NCBI GenBank assembly: GCA_034422735.1
Contig: DAOUJL010000052.1
Span: 31,972 to 95,971 of the forward strand
Direction: 5' to 3'
Length of the DNA: 64,000 bases
Source: CATOSD01 sp034422735
Lineage (GTDB): Bacteria > Chloroflexota > Dehalococcoidia > Lucifugimonadales > CATOSD01
Position 1 is the stretch's first letter. The number at the start of each line of letters is the position of its first letter. A program made the position numbers and the translations under genes. Below, piece after piece: positions 44,787 through 52,978 of the stretch. Under the pieces are notes generated by a model that was not told where the DNA came from, searched no databases, and saw only the letters and a program-made list of their open reading frames with translations.

Positions 44787-46193
44787 CTATACCGGCGGGC
44801 GGCGTTCGAACCAGCGCGCCCGCTGCTCGTAGGTGTACGCGGCCCTCAGCACCGTCGGCTCGTCGAATGGCTTGCCCGCGATCTGCAAGCCCACGGGCAG
44901 CCCCGCGGACGTAAAGCCGCACGGAATGGAGATGGCCGGCATACCCGTCAGGTTGTACGGGCCGGTGAAGCTGGGGCCTCGCGGCACGCCGAAGCGCTCC
45001 ACCGCGTCGAAGCGCGGCGGCTGTGTGGAGGACGTGGGCGACACGATGACGTCGTACTGGCGCATCGCCTCCGCGAACTCGCGCTTGATGACTCCGCGCA
45101 CTCGCTGAGCCTGCACGTAGTCGCCGGAGCCGAACATGCCGCCCACCCGGAAGCGGGCGCGCACCATCTCGCCGTACTCGTCCGGCCGGCTGCGCAGGTT
45201 CGCCTGGTGGTACGCGAACGCCTCGCTGAGCATGATGACCGGCTGCGACGCGCCCGCGTACTCCAGCGACGGTATGGTTATCTCTTCGACAGTCGCGCCC
45301 ATGTCCTCGAACACCTCGAGCGCGGCGTCCACCGTCGCCAGCACCTCGCTGTCCACGTCCTCGCTGTCGGGGAAGAAAAAGTGGCGCGGCACGCCAATTC
45401 GAAGCCCAGAGACATCGGCGACGAGCGCACGGGAGTAGTCGGGCACCAGCGCCCGGCTGGTCGTCGGGTCGTTCGGGTCGTAGCCCGCAATGGCCTGGAG
45501 CATGATGGCCGTGTCCTCCACGGTCCAGGTCATCGGGCCGCAGTGGTCCAGGCTCCAGCTCAGCGGCACCACCCCGTACCGGCTCACCCGCCCGTAGGTG
45601 GCCTTCAGGCCCACCATGCCGCAGAACGACGCCGGGCCCCGTATCGAGCCGCCGGTGCACGAGCCCAGCGAGCCCATGCACAGCCCGGCCGACACCGCGG
45701 TGCCCGAGCCGCTGCTGGAGCCGCCGGGAATGTGCTCCAAGTTCCAGGGGTTTCGAGCCAACGGGAAGCCGTTGGTCGGGTCGGGGCCGCCCAGCGCAAA
45801 CTCGTGCATCGCCAGCTTGCCGAGCAGCACGCTGCCCGCCTGCCGCAGCTTCGCAGTGGTGGTGGCGTCCTCGTCCGGCACCCTGTCCGCCATCACGCGG
45901 GAGCTCGCGGTAGTGAGCACGCCGGCGGTGTCGTACAGGTCCTTCAGGGCAATGGGCACCCCGTGCAGCGGCCCACGATGGTCGCCGCGAAGTATCTCCG
46001 CCTCAGCCGTCCGAGCCTCCGCAAGCGCCTCATCCGCCAGCACGGTGATGTAGGCGTTCAGCGAAGAATCCAGGCTGTCGACGCGCTCCAGGAACGCGCG
46101 GGTAAGCTCCACGGGAGACAGCTCTCCGCCGCCCAACAGGGGCGCGGCCTGTCCGATGGTGAGGTGGTATAGCTCGGTGTTGTTGTTGGTCAT
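44787..46193 (-). CDS. Amidase (amidase signature family), GatA-like
   Basis: 468 residues from ATG 46193, where GGAGGT lies 7 bases upstream. Triad Lys in GVPIALKDLYDTAG; Ser in IPGGSSSGSGTAVSAG; Ser in GSLGSCTGGSIRGPASFCG. The middle Asp of the usual GSDTGGS is replaced by Cys (GSCTGGS). It is preceded, 24 bases upstream, by a small GatC-like gene, but no gatB is present; so either a paralogue of the GatCAB amidotransferase or a distinct two-component amidase. Confidence 0.85.
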   Translation of the reverse strand: MTNNNTELYHLTIGQAAPLLGGGELSPVELTRAFLERVDSLDSSLNAYITVLADEALAEARTAEAEILRGDHRGPLHGVPIALKDLYDTAGVLTTASSRVMADRVPDEDATTTAKLRQAGSVLLGKLAMHEFALGGPDPTNGFPLARNPWNLEHIPGGSSSGSGTAVSAGLCMGSLGSCTGGSIRGPASFCGMVGLKATYGRVSRYGVVPLSWSLDHCGPMTWTVEDTAIMLQAIAGYDPNDPTTSRALVPDYSRALVADVSGLRIGVPRHFFFPDSEDVDSEVLATVDAALEVFEDMGATVEEITIPSLEYAGASQPVIMLSEAFAYHQANLRSRPDEYGEMVRARFRVGGMFGSGDYVQAQRVRGVIKREFAEAMRQYDVIVSPTSSTQPPRFDAVERFGVPRGPSFTGPYNLTGMPAISIPCGFTSAGLPVGLQIAGKPFDEPTVLRAAYTYEQRARWFERRPPV

Positions 46194-46217
46194 CGGTCGA
46201 ACCTCCACACCTGTGGG

Positions 46218-46421
46218 CTACGAGAACTCCGAGTTTGGCGTGAATACCACCGCCAGGTCCTCGGCGTCGAGCGGCGCGTCATGCAGGCGCGCCGCCTCCG
46301 TCGCATAGCGGTCGTAGACGGGTTTCAATTCTCGCAGCTCATCTTCGGAAAGATGGAGCCCGGCCCTTTCGGCGACCGTTCTCATGGCGTCCAGCGGCTC
46401 CTTTTCGGCATCGTATGTCAT
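46218..46421 (-). CDS. Small GatC-like helical protein upstream of an amidase
   Basis: 67 residues from ATG 46421 (GGAGGT 5 bases upstream). AERAGLHLSEDELRELKPVYDRYATEA resembles the helical first half of GatC (LARLELSEEE-type), and the end is an extended linker-like PLDAEDLAVVFTPNSEF. In the true GatCAB complex GatC wraps round GatA. Here it sits directly before an amidase, suggesting a stabilising partner. The resemblance is weak and needs a profile search. Confidence 0.5.
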   Translation of the reverse strand: MTYDAEKEPLDAMRTVAERAGLHLSEDELRELKPVYDRYATEAARLHDAPLDAEDLAVVFTPNSEFS

Positions 46422-46637
46422 CGCAAACCTCCGTAGCACTGGCTTGGCCCTGGTGAAGGGCGGCAGCGCCCCTCGCGGCCAATCATAAGCGCGACCGCGC
46501 GTGGGGGCAAGCCACGCGGCACGTCTAGCCCACGGCGGCGCACGCTCTTCGCAACGGGAGATATGTGCAGACTCGCGGGCTTTCCCAGATTTCGTTTGCG
46601 CTTCGTCGGGAATATTCTCAAAAAGATTGCAAAGCTA

Positions 46638-46667
46638 TTGACACTTCATTGTGAAGGAATCTACAAT
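46638..46667 (+). promoter_or_regulatory. Sigma-70-type promoter of the DAHP synthase gene
   Basis: Perfect TTGACA (46638-46643), 18-base spacer, TACAAT (46662-46667), about 220 bases before the aro gene start. Confidence 0.8.
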
Positions 46668-46675
46668 GGGCCATC

Positions 46676-46768
46676 ATGATTGGCCCGCGAGGACATCGCC
46701 CCCGTGGATGCTGGCAGTACACCGGAACATTTACGGCCGGTTGGGGGCTTGCGTGTCCGCGATTCTGA
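46676..46768 (+). CDS. Possible aromatic-rich leader peptide
   Basis: A 30-codon frame beginning ATG 46676, about 9 bases after the -10, hence nearly leaderless. It reads MIGPRGHRPRG, then CWQYTGTFTAGW, then GLACPRF and stops at 46768. It contains two Trp, one Tyr and two Phe, and its second Trp codon lies inside the antiterminator strand. No ribosome site is visible, so translation is a hypothesis. Confidence 0.4.
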   Translation: MIGPRGHRPRGCWQYTGTFTAGWGLACPRF

Positions 46769-46834
46769 CAGATTTGGCATAAATCGAAGGGCAGCCCGGC
46801 AGACCCCAACCGGCAAATCGGTTGGGGTTTTTTT
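46736..46834 (+). promoter_or_regulatory. Transcription attenuator upstream of the DAHP synthase gene
   Basis: CCCCAACCG (46804-46812) and CGGTTGGGG (46819-46827) form a 9-bp terminator stem followed by seven T residues. The left arm extended to 46814 can instead pair with GCCGGTTGGGG (46736-46746), 11 perfect base pairs, which would open the terminator. Two mutually exclusive structures of this kind define an attenuator. Confidence 0.85.
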
Positions 46835-46888
46835 GTGGGCCTCGCAGCAGTGGGTGATGCGCCGAAACCCCGGCACAAGGAAGGACTA

Positions 46889-47989
46889 ATGCAACCCTCA
46901 CCAACGAGAGATGTAAACGTGAGCAGCACCGAACCTCTTATCAGTCCTGTTTCGCTCGTCAACCGACTGCCCATCACGCCACCGGCGGAGCGGTCCGTGC
47001 TGGAAGGACGACGCCAGATCCAAGCGATCCTTCGCGGCGAAGACAAGCGCATGATGATGATCACGGGACCGTGCTCCATACACGACGAGCAGTCCGCCAT
47101 CGAGTACGCCGAGCGCTTGCTGGAGCTGTCCAAGCGTCTCGAAGACCGTATCCTGGTGATCATGCGGGTGTACTTCGAGAAGCCGCGCACCACCGTCGGC
47201 TGGAAGGGTCTCATTTACGACCCGCACCTCAACGACACCTTCGACATAGGGGAAGGGCTGTACCGCGCCCGATCGCTGCTGCTGCGAATAGCCGAGATGG
47301 GCGTCTACTGCGGCACCGAATTCCTGGACCCTGTGGTGCCCCAATACCTGGCCGGTCTGGTGTCGTGGGCCACTATCGGCGCGCGCACGACCGAGAGCCA
47401 GACACACCGGCAGATGTCCAGCGGGCTTAGCATGCCGGTCGGATTCAAGAACGGCACTGACGGCAGCGCGCAGATCGCCGTGGACGCCATGATCTCCTCG
47501 CGCTCGCCCCACGCCTTCCTGGGCATTGATCATTACGGCCAGACGTGTATCGTCCACACCACCGGCAACCCCGACGGCCACCTGGTGCTGAGAGGCGGCA
47601 GAAGCGGCCCCAACTTCAGCGCCGAAACGGTGGCCGATGCCAAGCGGCTGCTGACCGATGCCGGCGTGCGGCCGCAGCTTCTCGTCGATTGCAGCCACGG
47701 CAACTCCAACAAGGACCACACGCGCCAGTCGGTAGCGATGAGGGACGTTGTCGCGCAGCGCGTGGCGGGCAACGAAGACATCATCGGCTGCATGTTGGAG
47801 AGCAACCTGTTCCCGGGCAGCCAGAAGCTCGGCAACGACCTGTCCGAGCTCCAGTACGGGGTGTCAATTACGGACGAATGCATCGGGTGGGAAGAGACGG
47901 AGGAACTGCTGCATTCCGCGTACGACATGCTCGGCGAGACGGCGTCGCGCCGGGCGGATAAGATGCCCGCGGCCGTCGAGGCGGACTAG
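46889..47989 (+). CDS. aroF: 3-deoxy-7-phosphoheptulonate (DAHP) synthase, type I
   Basis: 366 residues from ATG 46889 (AAGGA upstream). Class I-alpha signatures: ITGPCSIHDEQSAIEYAERL, the metal/PEP region VYFEKPRTTVGWKGLIYDP, GARTTESQTHRQMSSGLSMPVGFKNGTDG, and LVDCSHGNSNKDH. The first committed step of aromatic amino acid synthesis, condensing PEP and erythrose 4-phosphate. The AroF/AroG/AroH-type paralogue cannot be told apart from sequence alone, so the symbol is tentative. Control by the upstream attenuator is strongly suggested. Confidence 0.93.
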   Translation: MQPSPTRDVNVSSTEPLISPVSLVNRLPITPPAERSVLEGRRQIQAILRGEDKRMMMITGPCSIHDEQSAIEYAERLLELSKRLEDRILVIMRVYFEKPRTTVGWKGLIYDPHLNDTFDIGEGLYRARSLLLRIAEMGVYCGTEFLDPVVPQYLAGLVSWATIGARTTESQTHRQMSSGLSMPVGFKNGTDGSAQIAVDAMISSRSPHAFLGIDHYGQTCIVHTTGNPDGHLVLRGGRSGPNFSAETVADAKRLLTDAGVRPQLLVDCSHGNSNKDHTRQSVAMRDVVAQRVAGNEDIIGCMLESNLFPGSQKLGNDLSELQYGVSITDECIGWEETEELLHSAYDMLGETASRRADKMPAAVEAD

Positions 47990-48019
47990 CCGCACTACTC
48001 ATCCCGCGCCGGGGTATGC

Positions 48020-48841
48020 TCAGTTTCTCAGCAGCATCCCCGGCTGGCAGTGGCGGCAGTAGCTTGTGATGCGCCTGTTCGCGGTGAGTTGGCTGATGGC
48101 GTTGCCGCACCTGGGGCAGGGCGAGCCGCCCTTGTTGTGCACCAGCAGGAAGTCGCGCAGCTTCATGTGCGTCTTTTCGCCCATCCGCTCGCGCAGCACG
48201 CCCATGGCGCGCTCCACTACCTCCGGCAGAGTTTGGTGAAGGCGTTCCAACTCGTCCGCGCTGAGCGCCTTCACCTTGCGAAACGGGTATATTCCCGCCT
48301 CGAACAGCACCTCGTCCGCGTAGGCGTTCCCGACGCCTGCGACCACGCGGCCACGGGTTATCACTCCCTTGATCTCGCCACGGAAGGGAAGCAGCCGCTC
48401 GCGGAACTCGTCGAACGAGCAGCCGTCCAGCACGTCCGGCCCCTGCTCTGGCAGCCCCGGCACCTCGCCGAGCTGGCTTTCCGTCAGGTAGTAGGCCCTT
48501 CCCATTTGGCGGTCGTCCAGATAGCGAATTTCGCGACCGTTGGACAGCGTGAGCGTGAAGAAGGTGCGCTTGAACCGGCGTTCTCCGGGGGCGCAGTATT
48601 GAAAGGCGCCCGCGAGCATGGGGTTTACGACCAGCCGCCGGTCGCCGGATAGCCGCAGCGTGAGGAACTTGCCGCGCCGCTCTACCGCCGACAGGTCGCG
48701 TCCCGGGGCGTCGGCGGACATGTCTCCGCACAGGGAGCGGAGCACCCCGGGCCGCGTCTCCTCGGCGCACTCAACCCGGGCGCCCACGGCCCGGGCCTCC
48801 AGGAACTCGCGTATCACCTCAAGATCGGGTGCCTCCGGCAT
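48020..48841 (-). CDS. Formamidopyrimidine-DNA glycosylase family protein (Fpg/Nei)
   Basis: 273 residues from ATG 48841 (GGAGGG 4 bases upstream). Starts MPEAPDLEVI: the catalytic Pro2-Glu3 of Fpg/Nei. RRGKFL carries the expected Lys, GVGNAYADEVLFEAGIYP is the helix-two-turn-helix, and CPRCGNAISQ...CRHCQ is the C-terminal zinc finger. A base-excision repair DNA glycosylase/AP lyase for oxidised bases. Converges with the DAHP synthase gene, separated by 30 bases. Confidence 0.9.
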   Translation of the reverse strand: MPEAPDLEVIREFLEARAVGARVECAEETRPGVLRSLCGDMSADAPGRDLSAVERRGKFLTLRLSGDRRLVVNPMLAGAFQYCAPGERRFKRTFFTLTLSNGREIRYLDDRQMGRAYYLTESQLGEVPGLPEQGPDVLDGCSFDEFRERLLPFRGEIKGVITRGRVVAGVGNAYADEVLFEAGIYPFRKVKALSADELERLHQTLPEVVERAMGVLRERMGEKTHMKLRDFLLVHNKGGSPCPRCGNAISQLTANRRITSYCRHCQPGMLLRN

Positions 48842-48954
48842 TGTGCCCTCCGCCGTTCTGCAACAATGCGACAAGTGTACGTTTCGGGGAGGGTAGCAGC
48901 TTATTCAGAGAGGTTAAAGGCAGGGGTGGGGTCAGTTCGGATGGGGATAGCGGC

Positions 48955-48984
48955 TTGCGCTAGGTGTGCTCCTAGCGTTACAAT
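48955..48984 (+). promoter_or_regulatory. Promoter of rplS with palindrome in the spacer
   Basis: Weak -35 TTGCGC (48955-48960), 18-base spacer, TACAAT (48979-48984). CGCTAGG (48958-48964) and CCTAGCG (48971-48977), with a 6-base spacer, form a perfect inverted repeat lying between the elements, a likely operator. Confidence 0.55.
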
Positions 48985-49034
48985 TTTCGGCAACGATAAA
49001 CTGGCAAGACTAGCCGAAGCAGGACTATTTGATC

Positions 49035-49376
49035 ATGGAAGCGCCGAATCTCATCAGCCTCGAGCCAAACCCCAACATCGAGGAGTTCAGGCCGGGCGAC
49101 ACCGTTCGCGTAAGCGCGAGAGTGACCGAGGGCAACCGAACAAGGACCCAGGTCTTTGAGGGCGTGGTCATCCGCGACAGGGGAAGCGGCCCCGGCGCGT
49201 CGTTCACGGTGCGCAGGGTAACCCACGAGATCGGCGTGGAGCGCACGTTCATGCTCCATTCTCCGAACGTCGAGGGCGTCAAGGTTGTACGGCGCGGAAA
49301 GGTGCGGCGCGCCAGGCTCTACTATTTGAGGGGACGGTCGGGACGGGCCGCGCGCATCAAGGAGCGGCGCTACTAG
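49035..49376 (+). CDS. rplS: Large ribosomal subunit protein bL19
   Basis: 113 residues, the normal size. NIEEFRPGDTVRVSARVTEGNRTRTQVFEGVVI, SFTVRRVTHEIGVERTFMLHSP and VVRRGKVRRARLYYLRGRSG are characteristic. ATG 49035 is chosen; the TTG at 49029 is closer to the AGGA ribosome site and is an alternative. The last 20 bases overlap the convergent nth gene. Confidence 0.95.
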   Translation: MEAPNLISLEPNPNIEEFRPGDTVRVSARVTEGNRTRTQVFEGVVIRDRGSGPGASFTVRRVTHEIGVERTFMLHSPNVEGVKVVRRGKVRRARLYYLRGRSGRAARIKERRY

Positions 49377-50043
49377 CCGCGTTCAGCCAGGCGCACCCCC
49401 AGGCGAGAACACATTCGTCGCAGCGCGGTCGTTGCGCCTTGCAGGTGTCCCTGCCGTGGCGGATCAGGTACATGTGGAAGGCGAACACGTCGTCCTCCGC
49501 AACCATCGGCTCCAGGATGTCATGGGCCTTCTCCGCGTTCGTCTTCTGATCTATCAGCCCCAGCCTCTTCGACACGCGGTAGATGTGCGTGTCGACCGGC
49601 ATAGCGGGCAAACCCAGCGCGAAGCACAGCACGATGGCGGCGGTCTTGGGCCCCACGCCGGGCAGCGCCTTGAGCCACTCTTTCGCGTCGGACAGGGGCA
49701 TTTCACCAAGGAATGACAGGTCGAACGACCCCACCTCTTCGGCTACCTTGTCCAGTATAGCCTTGATTCTGGGCGCCTTTACCCGGGCCAGGCCTCCCAT
49801 GCGAATCGCGTCCTCGATCTCGTCGACAGGCGCTGCGGCTACACCCTCCACGGTGCCGAACCTGGCCAGGAGGTTATTGAAGGCGCGCTCCGAATTGATG
49901 TCGGAGGTGTGCTGCGAAAGGATCGTGTAGACAAGCTCTGAGGCAGGGTCGTATCGGCGCTCCCGCTCGACCGGCCCGTACCGGTCTCCCAGGCGTTCCA
50001 TCACGTCTTGCGCTGTGGCTTGAGCCGGCTCGCTGTGAGACAT
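49357..50043 (-). CDS. nth: Endonuclease III
   Basis: 228 residues. Helix-hairpin-helix LPGVGPKTAAIVL with the catalytic Lys, catalytic Asp in MPVDTHIYRVSKRLGL, and the [4Fe-4S] cluster as C-x6-C-x2-C-x5-C in CKAQRPRCDECVLAWGC. A glycosylase/AP lyase for oxidised pyrimidines. Its 3' end overlaps rplS by 20 bases tail-to-tail. Together with the fpg-like gene 1.2 kb away it forms a base-excision repair pair. Confidence 0.95.
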   Translation of the reverse strand: MSHSEPAQATAQDVMERLGDRYGPVERERRYDPASELVYTILSQHTSDINSERAFNNLLARFGTVEGVAAAPVDEIEDAIRMGGLARVKAPRIKAILDKVAEEVGSFDLSFLGEMPLSDAKEWLKALPGVGPKTAAIVLCFALGLPAMPVDTHIYRVSKRLGLIDQKTNAEKAHDILEPMVAEDDVFAFHMYLIRHGRDTCKAQRPRCDECVLAWGCAWLNAASSAAP

Positions 50044-50225
50044 TGTTCCATAACTTCCTTTAGACTCGGCCTATCCCGCCCGGGACCACCGCGTCGCGGC
50101 TAGCCTATCACACACAAACGGCCGCAAACAGACGGGCCCTCGGCCGGGCGCGAGAAATCTGGCCTCATTTGGCCTATACTGTACGGGCTGACCGCGCCTC
50201 TGCGTCTTTATCAGATTAAGGTGAG

Positions 50226-51881
50226 TTGACAGGATTGAGTAAGCTCCGTTCCGTATTATCGGGCTTCGACTACGACTTCAACACATTCCGTGGCGATGTC
50301 TTCGGCGGCGTCACCGCCGCCGTAGTTGGTCTGCCTGTAGCCATCGCTTTCGGCATCGCCTCCGGTCTTGGCGCCCTCGCCGGGCTCTACGGGGCAATCG
50401 CCGTCGGCTTCTTCGCCGCTGTGTTCGGCGGAACACGCTCCCAGATTTCCGGTCCCACCGGCCCTATGTCCGTCGCTATGGCGGTTATCGTCACCGCCAA
50501 CGCCGATGACCTGTCCAAGGCGTTCACGATTGTTGTTATGGCCGGCGCTATTCAGATATTGCTCGGCGTGCTCGGCGTCGGGCGATTCGTCTCCTTCACA
50601 CCGTACTCGGTCATATCGGGGTTTATGTCGGGTATCGGCGTGATCATCATGGTCATGCAGACGCTCCCGTTCCTCGGAACAGCGGTTGCCGCCGCCGGCC
50701 CTGCGGTGGTCATCGGACGCTGGCCGGATGCTATAACCAACGTCAACTTGCATGCCTTAGCCATCGCCCTGGTCACGCTCGGTGTGTGCGTGGGCTGGCC
50801 TGCCAGGCTGGGCAGGTACGTGCCCGCCACGCTGGTGGCGCTCGTCGTGGGCACGACGTTGGGTCTGTTCTGGCTGGCCGACGCGCCCGTCATCGGCGAA
50901 GTGCCGACCGGTCTGCCGGACCTCGTGCTGCCGGGCTTCACCACGGACGCCATACTCGGCGCGGTGCAGCCGGCCCTTGCCATCGCGCTGCTCGGTTCCA
51001 TAGACAGCCTCCTGACATCCCTGGTGGCCGATGCGATGACCCGCACGCGCCACAACGCCAACAGAGAGCTTATCGGGCAGGGAATCGCCAACATGGTTGC
51101 CGGCCTATTCCGGGCGCTGCCGGGCGCGGGCGCCACCCTGGGCACCGTCGTCAACCTGAGGGCCGGCGGACGCACGCAGGTCTCCGGAGTGGTGCGGGCC
51201 GGGATACTGCTGGCCCTCGTGCTCGGGCTCGGCCGGTACGTGGAAACCATCCCGCTCGCGGCGCTCGCCGGAATCCTGATGAAGGTCGGTTGGGATATTG
51301 TCGATTGGCGCTTCATCAAGCGACTCCTCCACGTCCAGAGAGAGCACCTGATTGTAATGGTGACTACCATGGGACTCACCGTGTTCGTGGACCTGGTGAC
51401 GGCCGTGGCAATCGGCCTCATCACCGCGGGCATGGCCAGCGCGCGCCAGTTTGAGCGGCTGGAGTTGGACAGCGTGATTTCGGTGCCGCTGCTCGACCAG
51501 ACCTTCCTGCATGAAGGTGAAGGGGAGGCCGACGATTTTGCCGCCCGCGTTGGTCTCGTGGCGCTGCGGGGCAGTTTCACGGTCGCGTCATCCATACGCC
51601 TGATCAATACCCTCAGTATCGACATAAGGGACCACGAGGTAGTTATACTCGACTTCTCCGAGACTGCGTACGTGGACGACAGCGCCGCCCTCGTCGTCGA
51701 GCAGATGATCGACACCGCGGTCGCCGAAGATACCGACTGCATAGTCGTCGGCCTTTCCGGCCAGCCCGCGCAGAACCTCCACGCGCTGAACGTTTTGCAC
51801 AGCATACCGGCAGACCAGTTCGCCGAGACTCTGGACGATGCGAGGGAGATTTCACGGCGGCTGCTCCAGCCGAGTGCGTAG
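50226..51881 (+). CDS. SulP-family anion transporter with STAS domain
   Basis: 551 residues from TTG 50226 (AAGGTGAG upstream; TTG 50235 is an alternative). About 10-14 membrane helices, with the SulP FRGDVFGGVTAAVVGLPVAIAFGIASGL and ISGPTGPMSVAMA motifs, and a C-terminal STAS domain (VALRGSFTVASSIRLINTL, ILDFSETAYVDDSAALVVEQM). Transports sulfate, bicarbonate or another small anion; specificity cannot be read from sequence. Confidence 0.88.
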   Translation: MTGLSKLRSVLSGFDYDFNTFRGDVFGGVTAAVVGLPVAIAFGIASGLGALAGLYGAIAVGFFAAVFGGTRSQISGPTGPMSVAMAVIVTANADDLSKAFTIVVMAGAIQILLGVLGVGRFVSFTPYSVISGFMSGIGVIIMVMQTLPFLGTAVAAAGPAVVIGRWPDAITNVNLHALAIALVTLGVCVGWPARLGRYVPATLVALVVGTTLGLFWLADAPVIGEVPTGLPDLVLPGFTTDAILGAVQPALAIALLGSIDSLLTSLVADAMTRTRHNANRELIGQGIANMVAGLFRALPGAGATLGTVVNLRAGGRTQVSGVVRAGILLALVLGLGRYVETIPLAALAGILMKVGWDIVDWRFIKRLLHVQREHLIVMVTTMGLTVFVDLVTAVAIGLITAGMASARQFERLELDSVISVPLLDQTFLHEGEGEADDFAARVGLVALRGSFTVASSIRLINTLSIDIRDHEVVILDFSETAYVDDSAALVVEQMIDTAVAEDTDCIVVGLSGQPAQNLHALNVLHSIPADQFAETLDDAREISRRLLQPSA

Positions 51882-51907
51882 CAGTCAGCCCGGGGCAACG
51901 TGGGACT

Positions 51908-51929
51908 CTTTGCCTATTATGAGGCAAAG
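51908..51929. terminator. Hairpin between the SulP and HEAT-repeat genes
   Basis: CTTTGCCT and AGGCAAAG, 8 bp with a 6-base loop, 26 bases past the transporter stop. No T-run. Confidence 0.45.
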
Positions 51930-51936
51930 AACCCGC

Positions 51937-51965
51937 TTGACAACATTCTTCCGCGGGCTTAACTT
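51937..51965 (+). promoter_or_regulatory. Promoter of the HEAT-repeat gene
   Basis: Perfect TTGACA (51937-51942), 17-base spacer, TAACTT (51960-51965), 40 bases before the ATG at 52006. Confidence 0.55.
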
Positions 51966-52005
51966 CAAAAGTTGAGGGGCGAATGCCTCGCGGGGGAGTC
52001 TGTAC

Positions 52006-52926
52006 ATGACCATTCAGAATTGTTTTACGGAGCTGTCAGACCAGTCCAAGCCGTTGCGCCACTCAGGACTGCTTCAGCTTTCAGGCCTCACGTCGGACGA
52101 CATCGCCGAGTTCAAAGCAGAGTGGCGCAGCGTGGATGTTGACCGCAGGCGCGAGATTCTGGCCCGCATGATCGAACTGGGCGAAGACAACCTCGAGTTC
52201 GATTTTATCCACGTATTTCGGGCGTGCCTGACCGACGCCGATGCCCACATCAGGGAGCAGGCGACGCGCGGTCTGTGGGACTCAGACGACCGTGTGTGCA
52301 TCCGCCCGCTTATCGCGCTGCTCCAGGAGGACCCGTCGCCGAGAGTGAAGGCCTCTGCCGCGGCGGCCTTGAGCAAGTTCGCCGCGATGGCCCAGGACAG
52401 CAAGCTGATTGCGCGCGACGGCGACCGTATACGCTCGGCTCTGCTCGCGGCGATCGAGAGGGACGACGAGCACCCGGAGGTTAGAAGGCGCGCCATCGAG
52501 GCGGTGTCGCACTTCGACACACCTGAGGTCGGCGGGATCATCCTGTCCGCGTACTTCGACGGCGACCAGAAGCTGAAGCAGAGCGCCATCTACGCCATGG
52601 GTCGCAGCTCCGATAGCCGCTGGCTACCCTACGTGCTCCGCGACGCGCAGGACGACGATCCGGCGATTCGATACGAGGCCGCCAACGCCATAGGGCAACT
52701 CGGCGACGAGACTACCGTGCCCCACCTGATCATGCTCGTGAAGGACGACGACGACCAGGTGCAGCTATCCGCGGTGCAGGCGCTCGGGGCCATCGGCGGC
52801 ATTCTGGCCAAGCAGGCGCTGATTCAGTGCATGAAGCTCGGCGACGATGCGATGGAGGAGACGGCCAGAAACGCCCTGCGCAGCGTTGAGTTCGACGAGG
52901 ACCCGCTGGGCTTCCGCTTCCAGTAG
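52006..52926 (+). CDS. HEAT-repeat (PBS lyase-like) protein
   Basis: 306 residues, ATG 52006 (GGGGGAG 7 bases upstream). At least five HEAT units of about 31 residues: DADAHIREQATRGL, DPSPRVKASAAAAL, HPEVRRRAIEAVSHF, DDPAIRYEAANAIGQLGDE, and DDQVQLSAVQALGAIGG. Such proteins are protein-protein scaffolds; no catalytic site. Not otherwise classified. Confidence 0.85.
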   Translation: MTIQNCFTELSDQSKPLRHSGLLQLSGLTSDDIAEFKAEWRSVDVDRRREILARMIELGEDNLEFDFIHVFRACLTDADAHIREQATRGLWDSDDRVCIRPLIALLQEDPSPRVKASAAAALSKFAAMAQDSKLIARDGDRIRSALLAAIERDDEHPEVRRRAIEAVSHFDTPEVGGIILSAYFDGDQKLKQSAIYAMGRSSDSRWLPYVLRDAQDDDPAIRYEAANAIGQLGDETTVPHLIMLVKDDDDQVQLSAVQALGAIGGILAKQALIQCMKLGDDAMEETARNALRSVEFDEDPLGFRFQ

Positions 52927-52978
52927 TCTTTACCCTCGTCTCGAAGCTGTTTGCGTGCTCCGCCACGAGGAAGTTGGC

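Noticed and set aside
44787..46193. True GatA of a tRNA amidotransferase
   Set aside because: No gatB nearby and the catalytic loop is altered; GatA-like amidase is the safer call.
46680..46888. 69-codon frame running across the attenuator up to the DAHP synthase start
   Set aside because: It passes through the terminator hairpin and T-run and has no ribosome site; the RNA structures explain the region better.
46638..46888. T-box riboswitch before the DAHP synthase gene
   Set aside because: The conserved T-box sequence and specifier-loop architecture are not visible; only the terminator/antiterminator pair is supported.
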